NCBI RefSeq assembly: GCF_017313785.1 | Contig: NZ_JAFLNL010000003.1 | Span: 186,001-250,000, forward strand | Reading direction: 5' to 3' | Source of the DNA: Flagellimonas aurea | Lineage (GTDB): Bacteria > Bacteroidota > Bacteroidia > Flavobacteriales > Flavobacteriaceae | Length of the DNA stretch: 64,000 nt | Made by a program: the position numbers and the translations under genes | In this document: positions 27,346-35,848 of the stretch, piece by piece | Layout: each line of letters starts with the position of its first letter | Position numbering within the stretch: the first letter of the stretch is position 1 | The notes under the pieces: generated by a model | What the model saw: the letters and a program-made list of their open reading frames with translations, nothing else | The model's database searches: none | Told to the model about the DNA's origin: nothing

Positions 27346-29100
27346 ATGAAAGAACTGAAGCACTTAAATAAATATTTTAAGAAATATTGGCTTAAACTGC
27401 TATTGGGTATATTGATTACCATAATTGCACGGATTTTTTCCCTTGTAATGCCCTCTTACGTGAACAAATCCATCCAAGCGGTGGAGGATTTCATGTCGGA
27501 TGTGATTACGTTATCGGATGCCAAGGGACTTTTGCTTCAATACATTCTGATTATCGTTGGAGCGGCCATTCTTTCAGGGCTATTTACTTTTTTGATGCGC
27601 CAGACCATCATCAATGTTTCCAGATATATTGAATACGACCTTAAAAATGAGGTGTTTGACCATTACCAGCTCCTTAGCCTCAATTTTTACAAAAAAAACA
27701 GAATCGGGGATCTAATGAACCGAATCAGTGAGGACATCAACCAAGTGCGTTTGTACGGTGGACCTGCCATTATGTACGGTATACAGACCTTGACGCTTTT
27801 TGCCTGCTTGATTCCGCTCATGTTTATAAAAGCTCCCACTCTTGCGGCCTATACACTGCTCCCGTTACCCATCTTATCGGTTTTGATATATCAAATCAGT
27901 AAGATAATCCACAATAGGAGCACCAAGGTGCAGGAATTTCTATCCACCCTTTCCACGTTTACCCAAGAATCTTTTTCAGGAATATCGGTGATCAAAGCGT
28001 ATAGTATTGAGCCACGTATCAATAATGAGTTACGCGATTTGGCCCAAGAGGGAAAAGATACCAGTATGGCCTTGGCCAAAGTAAATGCATGGTTCTTTCC
28101 TTTGATGATACTACTGATCGGGGTGAGCAACCTGTTCGTTATATATATTGGAGGGCGCCAATACATCAATGGGGAAATTGAAACCATTGGAATCATTGCA
28201 GAATTTATATTATATGTGAATATGCTCACATGGCCCGTGGCCATTGTAGGATGGCTTACATCCATTGTACAACGGGCGGAAGCTTCACAAAAAAGAATCA
28301 ACGAATTTCTGAAAGAGGAACCCTCCATCCAAAACATGGTAAAGGAGCCTACCCCGATCAAAGGCGATATCGAATTCAAGAATGTGACTTTCACCTACGA
28401 GGATACCAATATCACTGCCCTAAAAAATGTTTCGTTTTCGATAAAAGCAGGACAGACCGTAGCTATTTTAGGGAAAACAGGCTCCGGAAAATCGACCATA
28501 TTGGATTTGGTGGCACGTTTGTACGACACCTCTTCAGGCGAAGTATTGATTGATGGAATACCCGTTCAAAACCTAAATCTGGACAGTTTACGAAGTTCAA
28601 TCGGAGCCGTACCGCAAGATGCTTTCCTATTCTCGGACACTATTGAGAACAATATCCGTTTTGGTAATGAGAACGCCACACATGATGAAATTGTAGAGGT
28701 CGCAAAAAAAGCGGTCGTCCATAAAAACATCGAAGGCTTTGCCAAAAAATACAACACCATTTTAGGCGAACGTGGCATTACCTTGAGCGGTGGTCAAAAA
28801 CAACGTGTTTCCATAGCCAGGGCGTTGCTCAAAGACCCAAAAATCTATTTGTTCGACGATTCCCTTTCTGCAGTGGATACCGAAACAGAGGAAGAAATTC
28901 TCAATAATTTGAAAAAAGTTTCAAAAAGCAAGACCACATTGATTGTGAGCCATAGGGTATCATCTGCCAAAAACGCGGATAAGATTATAGTCTTGGACAA
29001 CGGAAGCATCATCCAAGAAGGCACACATGAAGAACTGAATAATACTGATGGGTATTATAAAGACCTTTACATTAATCAGCTTTCGGGCAAAGAATCATAA
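27346..29100 (+). CDS. ABC exporter half-transporter (membrane + ATPase), Asp in place of catalytic Glu
   Basis: 584 residues. The six-helix exporter domain spans about 1-320 and the ATPase domain about 340-575. Motifs: Walker A GKTGSGKST near 378, Q-loop VPQDAFLFSD near 423, signature LSGGQKQR near 480, Walker B IYLFDDSLSAVD near 500, H-loop IVSHR near 532. The residue after the Walker B Asp is Asp (DD), not the catalytic Glu. This matches the degenerate half of heterodimeric exporters such as BmrC/YheI or TM287. No partner gene is adjacent, so it may pair with a protein encoded elsewhere or work as a homodimer. Substrate unknown. Confidence 0.88.
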   Translation: MKELKHLNKYFKKYWLKLLLGILITIIARIFSLVMPSYVNKSIQAVEDFMSDVITLSDAKGLLLQYILIIVGAAILSGLFTFLMRQTIINVSRYIEYDLKNEVFDHYQLLSLNFYKKNRIGDLMNRISEDINQVRLYGGPAIMYGIQTLTLFACLIPLMFIKAPTLAAYTLLPLPILSVLIYQISKIIHNRSTKVQEFLSTLSTFTQESFSGISVIKAYSIEPRINNELRDLAQEGKDTSMALAKVNAWFFPLMILLIGVSNLFVIYIGGRQYINGEIETIGIIAEFILYVNMLTWPVAIVGWLTSIVQRAEASQKRINEFLKEEPSIQNMVKEPTPIKGDIEFKNVTFTYEDTNITALKNVSFSIKAGQTVAILGKTGSGKSTILDLVARLYDTSSGEVLIDGIPVQNLNLDSLRSSIGAVPQDAFLFSDTIENNIRFGNENATHDEIVEVAKKAVVHKNIEGFAKKYNTILGERGITLSGGQKQRVSIARALLKDPKIYLFDDSLSAVDTETEEEILNNLKKVSKSKTTLIVSHRVSSAKNADKIIVLDNGSIIQEGTHEELNNTDGYYKDLYINQLSGKES

Positions 29101-29105
29101 AAAAG

Positions 29106-29134
29106 TTGCTGAATTAGCTTTTTTTTTACATTTT
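29106..29134 (+). promoter_or_regulatory. Sigma-A promoter of the PUR/DUF3276 gene
   Basis: TTG at 29106-29108 and TACATTTT from 29127 are separated by 18 bases, matching the Bacteroidota -33 TTG / -7 TAnnTTTG arrangement. The gene starts at 29176. Confidence 0.5.
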
Positions 29135-29175
29135 TGGTAACGTAATTCAACATAGTACTAAATACACTATACCAT

Positions 29176-29556
29176 ATGGGCCAGAAAGATACAATGGATC
29201 AGGAAGAGATTTATTCGAAAGTCTTAAGAGCAGGAAGAAGAACCTACTTTTTCGACGTCAGAAGCACCAAGGCCGGAGACTATTACCTTACCATAACAGA
29301 GAGTAAAAAGTTTACTCACGATGATGGTTCTTTCCACTACAAAAAGCACAAAATTTATTTGTACAAAGAGGATTTTAGCGCTTTCCGTGAGATTATGGAA
29401 GAGATGATGGACTACATCATTGACGAAAAAGGAAGCGAAGTCATCTCCGAACGCCACCAAAAAGATTTTAAAAAGGAGGATGAAGAAGAAACTTTCAGTG
29501 AGAATGGAACTGCTACCGGTAGCAATTTTACCGATGTGAGTTTTGACGATATTTAA
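29176..29556 (+). CDS. PUR-family DNA/RNA-binding protein (DUF3276)
   Basis: 126 residues. The core 'EEIYSKVLRAGRRTYFFDVRSTKAGDYYLTITESKKFTHDDGSFHYKKHKIYLYKEDF' is the DUF3276/PUR-alpha-like fold, a Whirly-type single-stranded nucleic-acid binder found across Bacteroidota. The C-terminal 25 residues are acidic and low-complexity. It has its own promoter and a strong terminator, so it is a single-gene transcript. The cellular target is not known. Confidence 0.9.
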   Translation: MGQKDTMDQEEIYSKVLRAGRRTYFFDVRSTKAGDYYLTITESKKFTHDDGSFHYKKHKIYLYKEDFSAFREIMEEMMDYIIDEKGSEVISERHQKDFKKEDEEETFSENGTATGSNFTDVSFDDI

Positions 29557-29578
29557 AAAACAATTCCTTCAATAATTT

Positions 29579-29611
29579 AAAACGACCTGTATTTTGCAGG
29601 TCGTTTTTTTA
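29579..29611 (+). terminator. Intrinsic terminator
   Basis: Arms ACGACCTG (29582-29589) and CAGGTCGT (29597-29604), a 7-base loop and a T run, 23 bases after the PUR/DUF3276 stop. Confidence 0.92.
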
Positions 29612-29650
29612 TTTTTACCATAGCGTTACCACAACAAAAAACTAAGAACC

Positions 29651-30211
29651 ATGGCTAGGACACCCAGCAACATGCTTCCCTTGGGCACCAAGGCTCCGAA
29701 TTTTAAACTTTTCGATACCATTTCCGGCACATCCGTATCGTTGAACAGTGCAAAAGGTGAAAAAGGCACGGTGGTCATGTTCATTTGCAACCACTGCCCT
29801 TTTGTGATCCATGTAAACCCAATGATTATTGAATTGGCCAAGAAATATCAAGAAAAAGGTATTGCGTTTGTCGCTATATCGAGTAACGATGTGGAAAACT
29901 ACCCCCAGGACTCCCCAGATCTTATGAAACAAAAAGCAAAAGAAGAGGGGTATACATTTCCATATTTGTATGATGAAACCCAAGAGGTCGCCAAAGCCTA
30001 CGATGCAGCTTGTACACCGGATATTTATCTTTTTGATTCCCAACTAACCTTGGTTTATAGAGGGCAACTTGATGGCTCCAGACCTGAAAACGATGTTCCC
30101 CTAACAGGATTCGATCTTAAAAAAGCAATAGACGCTATTCTGGAAGGAAAAGAGGTTGACCAAGACCAAAAACCGAGTTTGGGATGTAATATCAAATGGA
30201 AAAACACCTAA
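29651..30211 (+). CDS. Thioredoxin/AhpC-TSA-fold protein
   Basis: 186 residues, no signal peptide. Domain start LPLGTKAPNFKLFDTISGTSVSLNS is typical of AhpC/TSA and redoxin proteins. The redox motif is CNHC (about residues 48-51) in VVMFICNHCPFVIHVNP. ACTPDIYLFDSQ carries the cis-proline with a third cysteine. The family is common in Bacteroidota and cyanobacteria, and is thought to be a cytosolic redox or peroxide protein. It is followed 6 bases later by a GNAT acetyltransferase gene. Confidence 0.85.
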   Translation: MARTPSNMLPLGTKAPNFKLFDTISGTSVSLNSAKGEKGTVVMFICNHCPFVIHVNPMIIELAKKYQEKGIAFVAISSNDVENYPQDSPDLMKQKAKEEGYTFPYLYDETQEVAKAYDAACTPDIYLFDSQLTLVYRGQLDGSRPENDVPLTGFDLKKAIDAILEGKEVDQDQKPSLGCNIKWKNT

Positions 30212-30217
30212 CTATAA

Positions 30218-30760
30218 ATGAACTGTGCTGTTTTGGACAATACCGTAACATTGGTCCCTGTCAACCACGACAACCTTACAATCTACTTGACCATTGGCAT
30301 TAAATCCTATCGCGAGAATTACCTCCATTTATGGGAGAATGAAGACCCAACACCATACATTTCAAATGGTTTTACGTCTGAGGTTGTAGAACGTGAACTA
30401 CAAGACCCCAATGCTTTGAATTTTCTGGTCAACTTGGGAGATGAAACGGTTGGCGTCCTTAAATTGCTGAAAGACCGTGGCATTGATGAAATATTGGATA
30501 CCGAGGCATTAAAAGCCGAAAAAATCTATCTTTTAAAAGAGCATTCAGGCAAAGGCATTGGTAAACAATTGATTCAGTTTATTGAAGAAACGGCCAGGGC
30601 ACTGAACAAAAAAGTCATTTGGCTGGATGCCATGCAAAAAGGCAAACCAGTACAGTTTTATCAAAAAAATGGCTTTATCATTAAAAGGGAGAGCGAAGTA
30701 ACACTTCCCCGTGTAAAACCAGAAGAGAAGCCCATGTATATTTTGACCAAAGAACTTTAG
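30218..30760 (+). CDS. GNAT-family N-acetyltransferase
   Basis: 180 residues. The acetyl-CoA loop is LLKEHSGKGIGKQLIQFIEE (Q/RxxGxG/A pattern) near 105-122. VIWLDAMQKGKPVQFYQKNGFII near 132-155 is motif B, with the tyrosine general acid. The protein starts in the classic mixed alpha/beta way. The acceptor is unknown. It lies 6 bases after the thioredoxin-fold gene, and its stop is 1 base from the convergent YfiT-like gene. Confidence 0.85.
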   Translation: MNCAVLDNTVTLVPVNHDNLTIYLTIGIKSYRENYLHLWENEDPTPYISNGFTSEVVERELQDPNALNFLVNLGDETVGVLKLLKDRGIDEILDTEALKAEKIYLLKEHSGKGIGKQLIQFIEETARALNKKVIWLDAMQKGKPVQFYQKNGFIIKRESEVTLPRVKPEEKPMYILTKEL

Positions 30761-30761
30761 C

Positions 30762-31304
30762 CTACCACCCTTTGCGTTCAACCAAATTTAAGATATGCGA
30801 GTAATGGTGATTGCCATGCCATGCATAACGCCCAATGTTCTCCTTTAAATTGGTTTTTTGGTTTCCATCGGGATGGATAAAACTCCGTTGCAAATCCTCT
30901 TCTGAAAGTCCCTTCAACAAATACACCAACTTGGCATGTATGGCACTCAAATGGTACAACGACATGAGTATTGGAGCTGTCCGGGTGTCGAACAACTCCG
31001 CCCAAGCCTTTTCATTGTAGGCCTTTATGGTCGGAGTATCCTCTGTCAACGCCCACTTAAAACGTATATAGCTGTTATGGTGACTGTCAGAAATATGATG
31101 GACCAACTGCCGTACCGTCCAACCTCCGGGACGATAAGGGGTTTCGAGTTGTTGCTCCGAAAGCGGGGCAACCAAATCACTTAACCTTTGAGGGAGTGTT
31201 TCCAAATCAGTGATCCATTTTTCGAGATCATCACTTGTAATGGTTTCGGGAGTTTCAAATTTCCCGATCGGATAGCGCAGTTGTTCCAAGGTTTCATTTT
31301 CCAT
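30762..31304 (-). CDS. YfiT/DinB-family metal-dependent transferase
   Basis: 180 residues, four-helix DinB fold. 'LRYPIGKFETPETI' at the start and 'TPYRPGGWTVRQLVHHISDSHHNSYIRFKWAL' near 58-85 are the YfiT signature. Metal-ligand histidines are in VHHISDSHHN and WHGNHHYSH near 165. Related proteins are bacillithiol S-transferases (BstA), which add bacillithiol to electrophiles; in Bacteroidota this role is plausible but inferred. Confidence 0.82.
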   Translation of the reverse strand: MENETLEQLRYPIGKFETPETITSDDLEKWITDLETLPQRLSDLVAPLSEQQLETPYRPGGWTVRQLVHHISDSHHNSYIRFKWALTEDTPTIKAYNEKAWAELFDTRTAPILMSLYHLSAIHAKLVYLLKGLSEEDLQRSFIHPDGNQKTNLKENIGRYAWHGNHHYSHILNLVERKGW

Positions 31305-31406
31305 ATACTAAAAATAATAACTTTTCGACAATAATACACTTCATCAAAAAAGCCGTATTTTAATACACTTTTAACTGATTTACAACCAGACAACCAAATA
31401 ATCTAG

Positions 31407-31414
31407 TAATTTTG
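31407..31414 (+). promoter_or_regulatory. Candidate -7 box of the peroxiredoxin gene
   Basis: TAATTTTG matches TAnnTTTG, 36 bases upstream of the start at 31451. Confidence 0.4.
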
Positions 31415-31450
31415 TAGAGTACTAATTTATAAACCTAAAAATAAAAATAT

Positions 31451-32089
31451 ATGGCAACTTTAAGATTGGGAGATACCGCTCCAGATTTTACTGCGGTTAC
31501 TTCGGAAGGAACATTGAATTTTTATGAATATCTTGGGGATAGCTGGGGAATTTTGTTCTCCCACCCTGCTGATTTCACGCCCGTTTGCACAACTGAATTG
31601 GGCACCGCGGCCAAATTCAAGGATGAGTTTGACAAAAGAAATGTAAAAATGATGGCTTTGAGTGTCGATGGGGCCGCTTCACACTTGGAATGGATCAAAG
31701 ATATCAATGAAACCCAAAACACTGAGGTGAATTTTCCGATAGTTGCAGACGTAGAGCGAAAGGTGTCCGATCTTTATGATATGATCCACCCTAACGCAGA
31801 CAATACATTGACCGTTCGTTCGGTATTCATTATCGATCCAGATAAAAAAATCAAACTTACGCTCACCTATCCCGCCTCTACCGGACGTAATTTTTACGAA
31901 TTGCTCAGAGTTGTGGATTCATTACAGCTAACAGCAAACCATAAAGTAGCTACTCCAGCCAACTGGAAAAACGGTGAAAAAGTGGTAGTTAGCCCTGCCA
32001 TACCTACAGAAGAAGCGAAAAATATTTTTACAAAAGGGGTAGAAGAAGTAAAACCATACCTACGTTTGACGCCTGATCCAACAGCTTAA
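31451..32089 (+). CDS. Peroxiredoxin, Prx6 (1-Cys) type
   Basis: 212 residues. It reduces H2O2 and organic peroxides in the cytosol. The peroxidatic cysteine is in HPADFTPVCTTELGTAA near residue 46, and the conserved Arg is in LTVRSVFIIDPDKKIKLTLTYPASTGRNFYELLR. The long C-terminal dimerisation domain (to VEEVKPYLRLTPDP) identifies the Prx6 subgroup. No second resolving cysteine was found at the usual 2-Cys position. Single gene with an upstream -7 box. Confidence 0.93.
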   Translation: MATLRLGDTAPDFTAVTSEGTLNFYEYLGDSWGILFSHPADFTPVCTTELGTAAKFKDEFDKRNVKMMALSVDGAASHLEWIKDINETQNTEVNFPIVADVERKVSDLYDMIHPNADNTLTVRSVFIIDPDKKIKLTLTYPASTGRNFYELLRVVDSLQLTANHKVATPANWKNGEKVVVSPAIPTEEAKNIFTKGVEEVKPYLRLTPDPTA

Positions 32090-32134
32090 TTTATTTTATT
32101 TGAAGAAAAAAACTGATTGCCAATAAATTAAACG

Positions 32135-32142
32135 TACCTTTG
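32135..32142 (+). promoter_or_regulatory. Candidate -7 box of the cold-shock gene
   Basis: TACCTTTG, an exact TAnnTTTG match, 29 bases upstream of the start at 32172; TTG at 32117-32119 is 15 bases earlier. Confidence 0.45.
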
Positions 32143-32171
32143 GAGCCAATTTAATTTTTTCAATTTATATT

Positions 32172-32366
32172 ATGAGTAAAGGAACAGTAAAATTCTTCAA
32201 TGATTCTAAAGGTTACGGATTTATCACTGAAGATGGTTCAAACACAGATCACTTCGTACACATTTCAGGTTTAATCGATGAAATCAGAGAAGGTGACGTT
32301 GTAGAATTCGAACTACAACAAGGTAAAAAAGGATTGAACGCCGTTAACGTACAAGTTGCGGATTAG
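32172..32366 (+). CDS. Cold-shock family protein (single CSD)
   Basis: 64 residues, a single five-strand cold-shock domain. The RNA-binding motifs are KFFNDSKGYGFI (RNP1) and DHFVHIS (RNP2). It acts as an RNA chaperone. A strong terminator follows at 32392, and two membrane microproteins lie downstream as a separate unit. Single-gene transcript. Confidence 0.95.
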   Translation: MSKGTVKFFNDSKGYGFITEDGSNTDHFVHISGLIDEIREGDVVEFELQQGKKGLNAVNVQVAD

Positions 32367-32391
32367 GTTATAATAAACTTTTTTTCTAGAC

Positions 32392-32422
32392 AAGCCTGGG
32401 CTTCTGCCCAGGCTTTTTTTTT
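32392..32422 (+). terminator. Intrinsic terminator of the cold-shock gene
   Basis: Perfect 10-base arms AAGCCTGGGC (32392-32401) and GCCCAGGCTT (32406-32415) around a TTCT loop, then a long T run. Confidence 0.95.
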
Positions 32423-32516
32423 GCTTTTTTTTCAAATTCTACGCAACCATTCCAAAGTTTACTATCTAAGAAATAAACAAACACTGTTCCCCATAACCAT
32501 ATAAACCTAACAATAA

Positions 32517-32603
32517 ATGAATACCTTTTTCGGAGTACTTTCGTTTTTATTGATTGTCAATGCCCTGCTATTGGTATGGAGCGTCAATGGTTCAAAAAAG
32601 TAA
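32517..32603 (+). CDS. Membrane microprotein A (28 residues)
   Basis: ATG to TAA, 28 codons. It starts MNTFFGVLSFLLIVN and ends SVNGSKK: one hydrophobic helix of about 20 residues and a short basic tail. It aligns without gaps to the 27-residue product at 32676, with M, T3, F4, L8, L11-L12, N15-A16, L18-L19, S22-V23-N24 and K27 shared. That paralogy supports a real gene. It lies between two terminators. No function is recognised. Confidence 0.65.
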   Translation: MNTFFGVLSFLLIVNALLLVWSVNGSKK

Positions 32604-32675
32604 CAAAAAAGTAGATTAGGGCAATAGGTAGGGTTTTTTACCGTTGAACTGTTACCTAATAAACACGTTACAACC

Positions 32676-32759
32676 ATGACAACTTTTTTAAGCATTCTTG
32701 TTGCACTACTTGCACTTAACGCCTGTTTATTGTTTTTGAGCGTAAACCGGGCCAAATAA
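32676..32759 (+). CDS. Membrane microprotein B (27 residues)
   Basis: ATG to TAA, 27 codons, starting MTTFLSILVALLALNACLL and ending SVNRAK. It is the tandem paralogue of the 28-residue gene 72 bases upstream: same length, helix position and SVN-basic ending. A hairpin with a T run starts 2 bases after the stop. Function unknown; single-helix membrane microproteins often bind a larger membrane complex. Confidence 0.65.
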   Translation: MTTFLSILVALLALNACLLFLSVNRAK

Positions 32760-32788
32760 AAAAAGCCTCCATTACTGAAGGCTTTCTA
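32760..32788. terminator. Bidirectional terminator between microprotein B and the PPIase gene
   Basis: AAAGCCT (32762-32768) pairs with AGGCTTT (32779-32785) across a 10-base loop. On the plus strand the tail after the stem is weak (TCTATATTTT). On the minus strand a T run follows, and the PPIase gene (minus) ends at 32808, so it serves that gene best. Confidence 0.7.
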
Positions 32789-32807
32789 TATTTTGATGTG
32801 AAATTTC

Positions 32808-33740
32808 TTATTTCACATTCATCAATTCAACATCAAAAATCAATGTTGCGTTAGGTGGAATAACTCCGCCAGCTCCTGTACTTCCATATGCCAAATGAGA
32901 AGGAATCACAAAACGTGCCTTGTCCCCAACTTTTAGCAAACTGATACCTTCATCCCAACCGGGAATTACTTGTCCAATGCCCAATGAAAAATCTATAGGT
33001 TGCTTTCTTTTATAGGATGAATCGAATACTTGACCATTCGTCAAAGCACCTTCATAATGCACGGATACGGTTTTACCTTTTTCTGCTTTGGCACCGCTAC
33101 CTTTTTGAATAATCTTATAACGAAGCCCACTATCGGTCTTATCAAAACCGGCGGCCAACTTTTCCATTTCAGCCTCAGCGGCAGCCTTTTGCTCTGCAAT
33201 ACGCTTTTCCCTTGCACCTTCAAATGTACGGAAAGCCTCAATAGCGTTCCATTTTTGGGCCTCTTCGCCTACCCTTACAATTTCCAAGGTTTCAATCGAA
33301 TCTCCTTGAGAAATGGCATCCACAACATCCTGGCCTTCTTCAACACGACCGAACACTGTATGCTTGTTGTCCAACCATGGGGTGGCTACGTGAGTGATAA
33401 AAAATTGGCTCCCATTGGTACCGGGCCCTGCGTTGGCCATGGATAGCACTCCAGGTCCATCATGCACCAAATCTGGATGGAATTCATCATCGAACTTGTA
33501 TCCTGGGTCTCCGGTTCCAGTTCCGGAAGGACATCCGCCCTGCACCATAAAATCGGCAATTACCCTGTGGAACTTTAGTCCATCATAATACGGTTTTCCT
33601 TGTGGCTTAGCACTGTTCTCCATATTCCCTTCTGCCAGTGCAACAAAGTTGCCAACCGTTCCAGGTGTTTTATCATGCGTAAGCTTCACCAATATTTCAC
33701 CTTTGGAAGTATTGAACTTTGCGTAGATTCCGTCTTGCAT
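32808..33740 (-). CDS. Dual-domain peptidylprolyl isomerase (cyclophilin + FKBP)
   Basis: 310 residues with two unrelated PPIase domains. A cyclophilin spans about 1-150 ([76 protein letters not shown]). A linker and coiled coil cover 150-200. An FKBP domain covers 205-310 ([69 protein letters not shown]). There is no signal peptide, so it is cytosolic. Such cyclophilin-FKBP fusions (FCBP) are known from Bacteroidota and spirochaetes. It assists proline isomerisation during folding. Confidence 0.92.
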   Translation of the reverse strand: MQDGIYAKFNTSKGEILVKLTHDKTPGTVGNFVALAEGNMENSAKPQGKPYYDGLKFHRVIADFMVQGGCPSGTGTGDPGYKFDDEFHPDLVHDGPGVLSMANAGPGTNGSQFFITHVATPWLDNKHTVFGRVEEGQDVVDAISQGDSIETLEIVRVGEEAQKWNAIEAFRTFEGAREKRIAEQKAAAEAEMEKLAAGFDKTDSGLRYKIIQKGSGAKAEKGKTVSVHYEGALTNGQVFDSSYKRKQPIDFSLGIGQVIPGWDEGISLLKVGDKARFVIPSHLAYGSTGAGGVIPPNATLIFDVELMNVK

Positions 33741-33928
33741 TGTATATGATTAATAGATTATTAGAAAATTGGATTCTTGTTTTTCCGATGGGCAAAGATA
33801 GGTGTTTATGGGCAAGGTAAAAAGTCGGTAATTACTTTGAGAAATACAGTATACATGAGACAATCATCCATTAAAAGGTTATGGAGCAATAATTTCTAGA
33901 AAATGAAACCAAGGCTTAAATTAGTAGT

Positions 33929-35848
33929 ATGAAAAACACCATATCCGAGCGTATTGCCGATTTTCTAAAAAACTATCCCCCCTTCAATGCCATGGAACCC
34001 AAACAGCTGGAGCAGTTGTCCATTGAGGTCACCATAATCCACAAAGAGACCAACACGGTGGTTTTCTCCCAAGGTGAAAGCCCGCACGACAATTTTTATG
34101 TGGTGAACAAAGGTGCCGTGGCACTTTCCAAATCAGGTTCGAGCCAGATATTGGATATTTGTGATGAAGGAGATGTATTCGGGTTACGACCGCTATTGGC
34201 CAACGAAAGCTATAAATTGGAAGCTAAGGCCTATGAAGAAACCATCCTCTACGCCATTCCCATAAAAGATTTTAAACCTCTTGCGCTGGAAAACAAACGT
34301 ATCGGGAATTTTTTGATAGAAAGCTTTGCTTCCAATACGGGAAACCCCTATTCCATTAAACATCGTGGCAAGCTCTATGGGGACAACATCGATTCAAATC
34401 AATATTCCAGCGACAAAATACTGGATTTGCAGCCCATTAAATATTCCACCAAGCTCATCACTTGCAAGGAGGGCACACAAGTAAAGACGATTGCCAACAA
34501 AATGACCAAGCACAATGTAGGTTGTATGCTGGTGGTTCGGGAAGACCTTCCCGTGGGAATCATAACGGACAAGGATATCCGGAAAAAAGTGGCAACAGGA
34601 TTATATCCCATTACTGCATCCGCCCAATCTATAATGTCATCCCCCATCATCACCTACCCCAAAGGACTTACTTTGGCGCAATCGCAAATGGCCATGATGA
34701 AGAGCGATATCAGTCATTTAGTGCTCACCGAGGACGGCACGACCGACACAAAAGTGGCAGGAATATTATCCAAACATGATATAATGGTAGCTGTCGGGAA
34801 CAACCCCGCAGTACTTTTACGCGCCATAAAAAGGGCTTCCAAAGCAAAAAGATTACGGGGCATTCGACATGGAATCATGAATCTGCTTCAAGGTTATTTG
34901 GAACAGAACATTCCGTTGGGACTGATTTCCAAAATTATTTCCGAACTCAATGATGCCTCCACGAAGCAGGTGGTAAAAATCGCATTATCGAAAATGGAAA
35001 AAGAACCCCCGGTAAAGTTCACTTGGTTGAGCATGGGCAGCCAGGGTCGTGGCGAACAATTATTGAACACCGACCAAGACAACGCCATCATTTTTGAAGA
35101 TGTACCAAAGGAGAATTTAGAAGTGACCCGGGCCTATTTCCTAAAATTGGGCGAACGGATTTCCAAAATGCTAAATACCATTGGTTTTGAATATTGTCCA
35201 GCGGATATGATGGCTTCCAACCGTTCGTGGTGCCATAGCCTTAGTGAGTGGAAGGATGTAACAAGACATTGGATACATAACCCTGGGCCAGATGAAATAC
35301 TTTTATCATCCATATTTTTTGATTACAATGTTACTTTTGGAGAAAAGGCATTGGCCGATGAACTCTCACAAAGTATTTTTGACAGTGTACAGGGATATCC
35401 ATTATTCTTCACCCATTTGGCAAGCGGTGCGCTGCAAAACCCTTCGCCGTCAGGATTTTTCCGAGATTTTCTTGTAGAGCAAGATGGCGAGCACAAGGAT
35501 TTTTTCGATTTAAAACTTCGCGCCCTAATGCCCATTATAGATGCTGCACGGGTATTGATTTTATCCCACTCCATCAAATCTATCAACAATACAGCCGAAC
35601 GTTATGAAAAACTCGCAGAATTGGAACCCAATAATAAAGAGCTTTATCTAGCCTGCTCCTATGCCAGTAAAGCATTGTTGAAATTTAGAACGAGACAGGG
35701 GCTTTTGCACAACGATTCGGGCCGATATATTGCTTTGGATAAATTGAACAAGGAAGAAAAAATCAAACTGAAGAGAACCTTCAAGACTGTCAAGGAAATT
35801 CAATCCTTGATAGAGGTTAGGTTCCAAGTAAAAAACCTTTTACGCTAA
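33929..35848 (+). CDS. cNMP-binding / CBS / DUF294 nucleotidyltransferase-like regulator
   Basis: 639 residues. Domains in order: cyclic-nucleotide-binding-like (about 10-130), two CBS domains (about 155-290; HNVGCMLVVREDLPVGIITDKDIRKK and ISHLVLTEDG...GILSKHDIM), DUF294 nucleotidyltransferase-like domain (about 355-480; WLSMGSQGRGEQLLNTDQDNAIIFED, the GS-x-GR-x-E...DQD pattern), and the DUF294 C-terminal substrate-binding domain. It is presumably a cytosolic regulator of the neighbouring acetate system. Its stop overlaps the next gene's ATG by one base. This set with acs, the acetate symporter and a DUF4212 protein is common in marine bacteria. Confidence 0.88.
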   Translation: MKNTISERIADFLKNYPPFNAMEPKQLEQLSIEVTIIHKETNTVVFSQGESPHDNFYVVNKGAVALSKSGSSQILDICDEGDVFGLRPLLANESYKLEAKAYEETILYAIPIKDFKPLALENKRIGNFLIESFASNTGNPYSIKHRGKLYGDNIDSNQYSSDKILDLQPIKYSTKLITCKEGTQVKTIANKMTKHNVGCMLVVREDLPVGIITDKDIRKKVATGLYPITASAQSIMSSPIITYPKGLTLAQSQMAMMKSDISHLVLTEDGTTDTKVAGILSKHDIMVAVGNNPAVLLRAIKRASKAKRLRGIRHGIMNLLQGYLEQNIPLGLISKIISELNDASTKQVVKIALSKMEKEPPVKFTWLSMGSQGRGEQLLNTDQDNAIIFEDVPKENLEVTRAYFLKLGERISKMLNTIGFEYCPADMMASNRSWCHSLSEWKDVTRHWIHNPGPDEILLSSIFFDYNVTFGEKALADELSQSIFDSVQGYPLFFTHLASGALQNPSPSGFFRDFLVEQDGEHKDFFDLKLRALMPIIDAARVLILSHSIKSINNTAERYEKLAELEPNNKELYLACSYASKALLKFRTRQGLLHNDSGRYIALDKLNKEEKIKLKRTFKTVKEIQSLIEVRFQVKNLLR

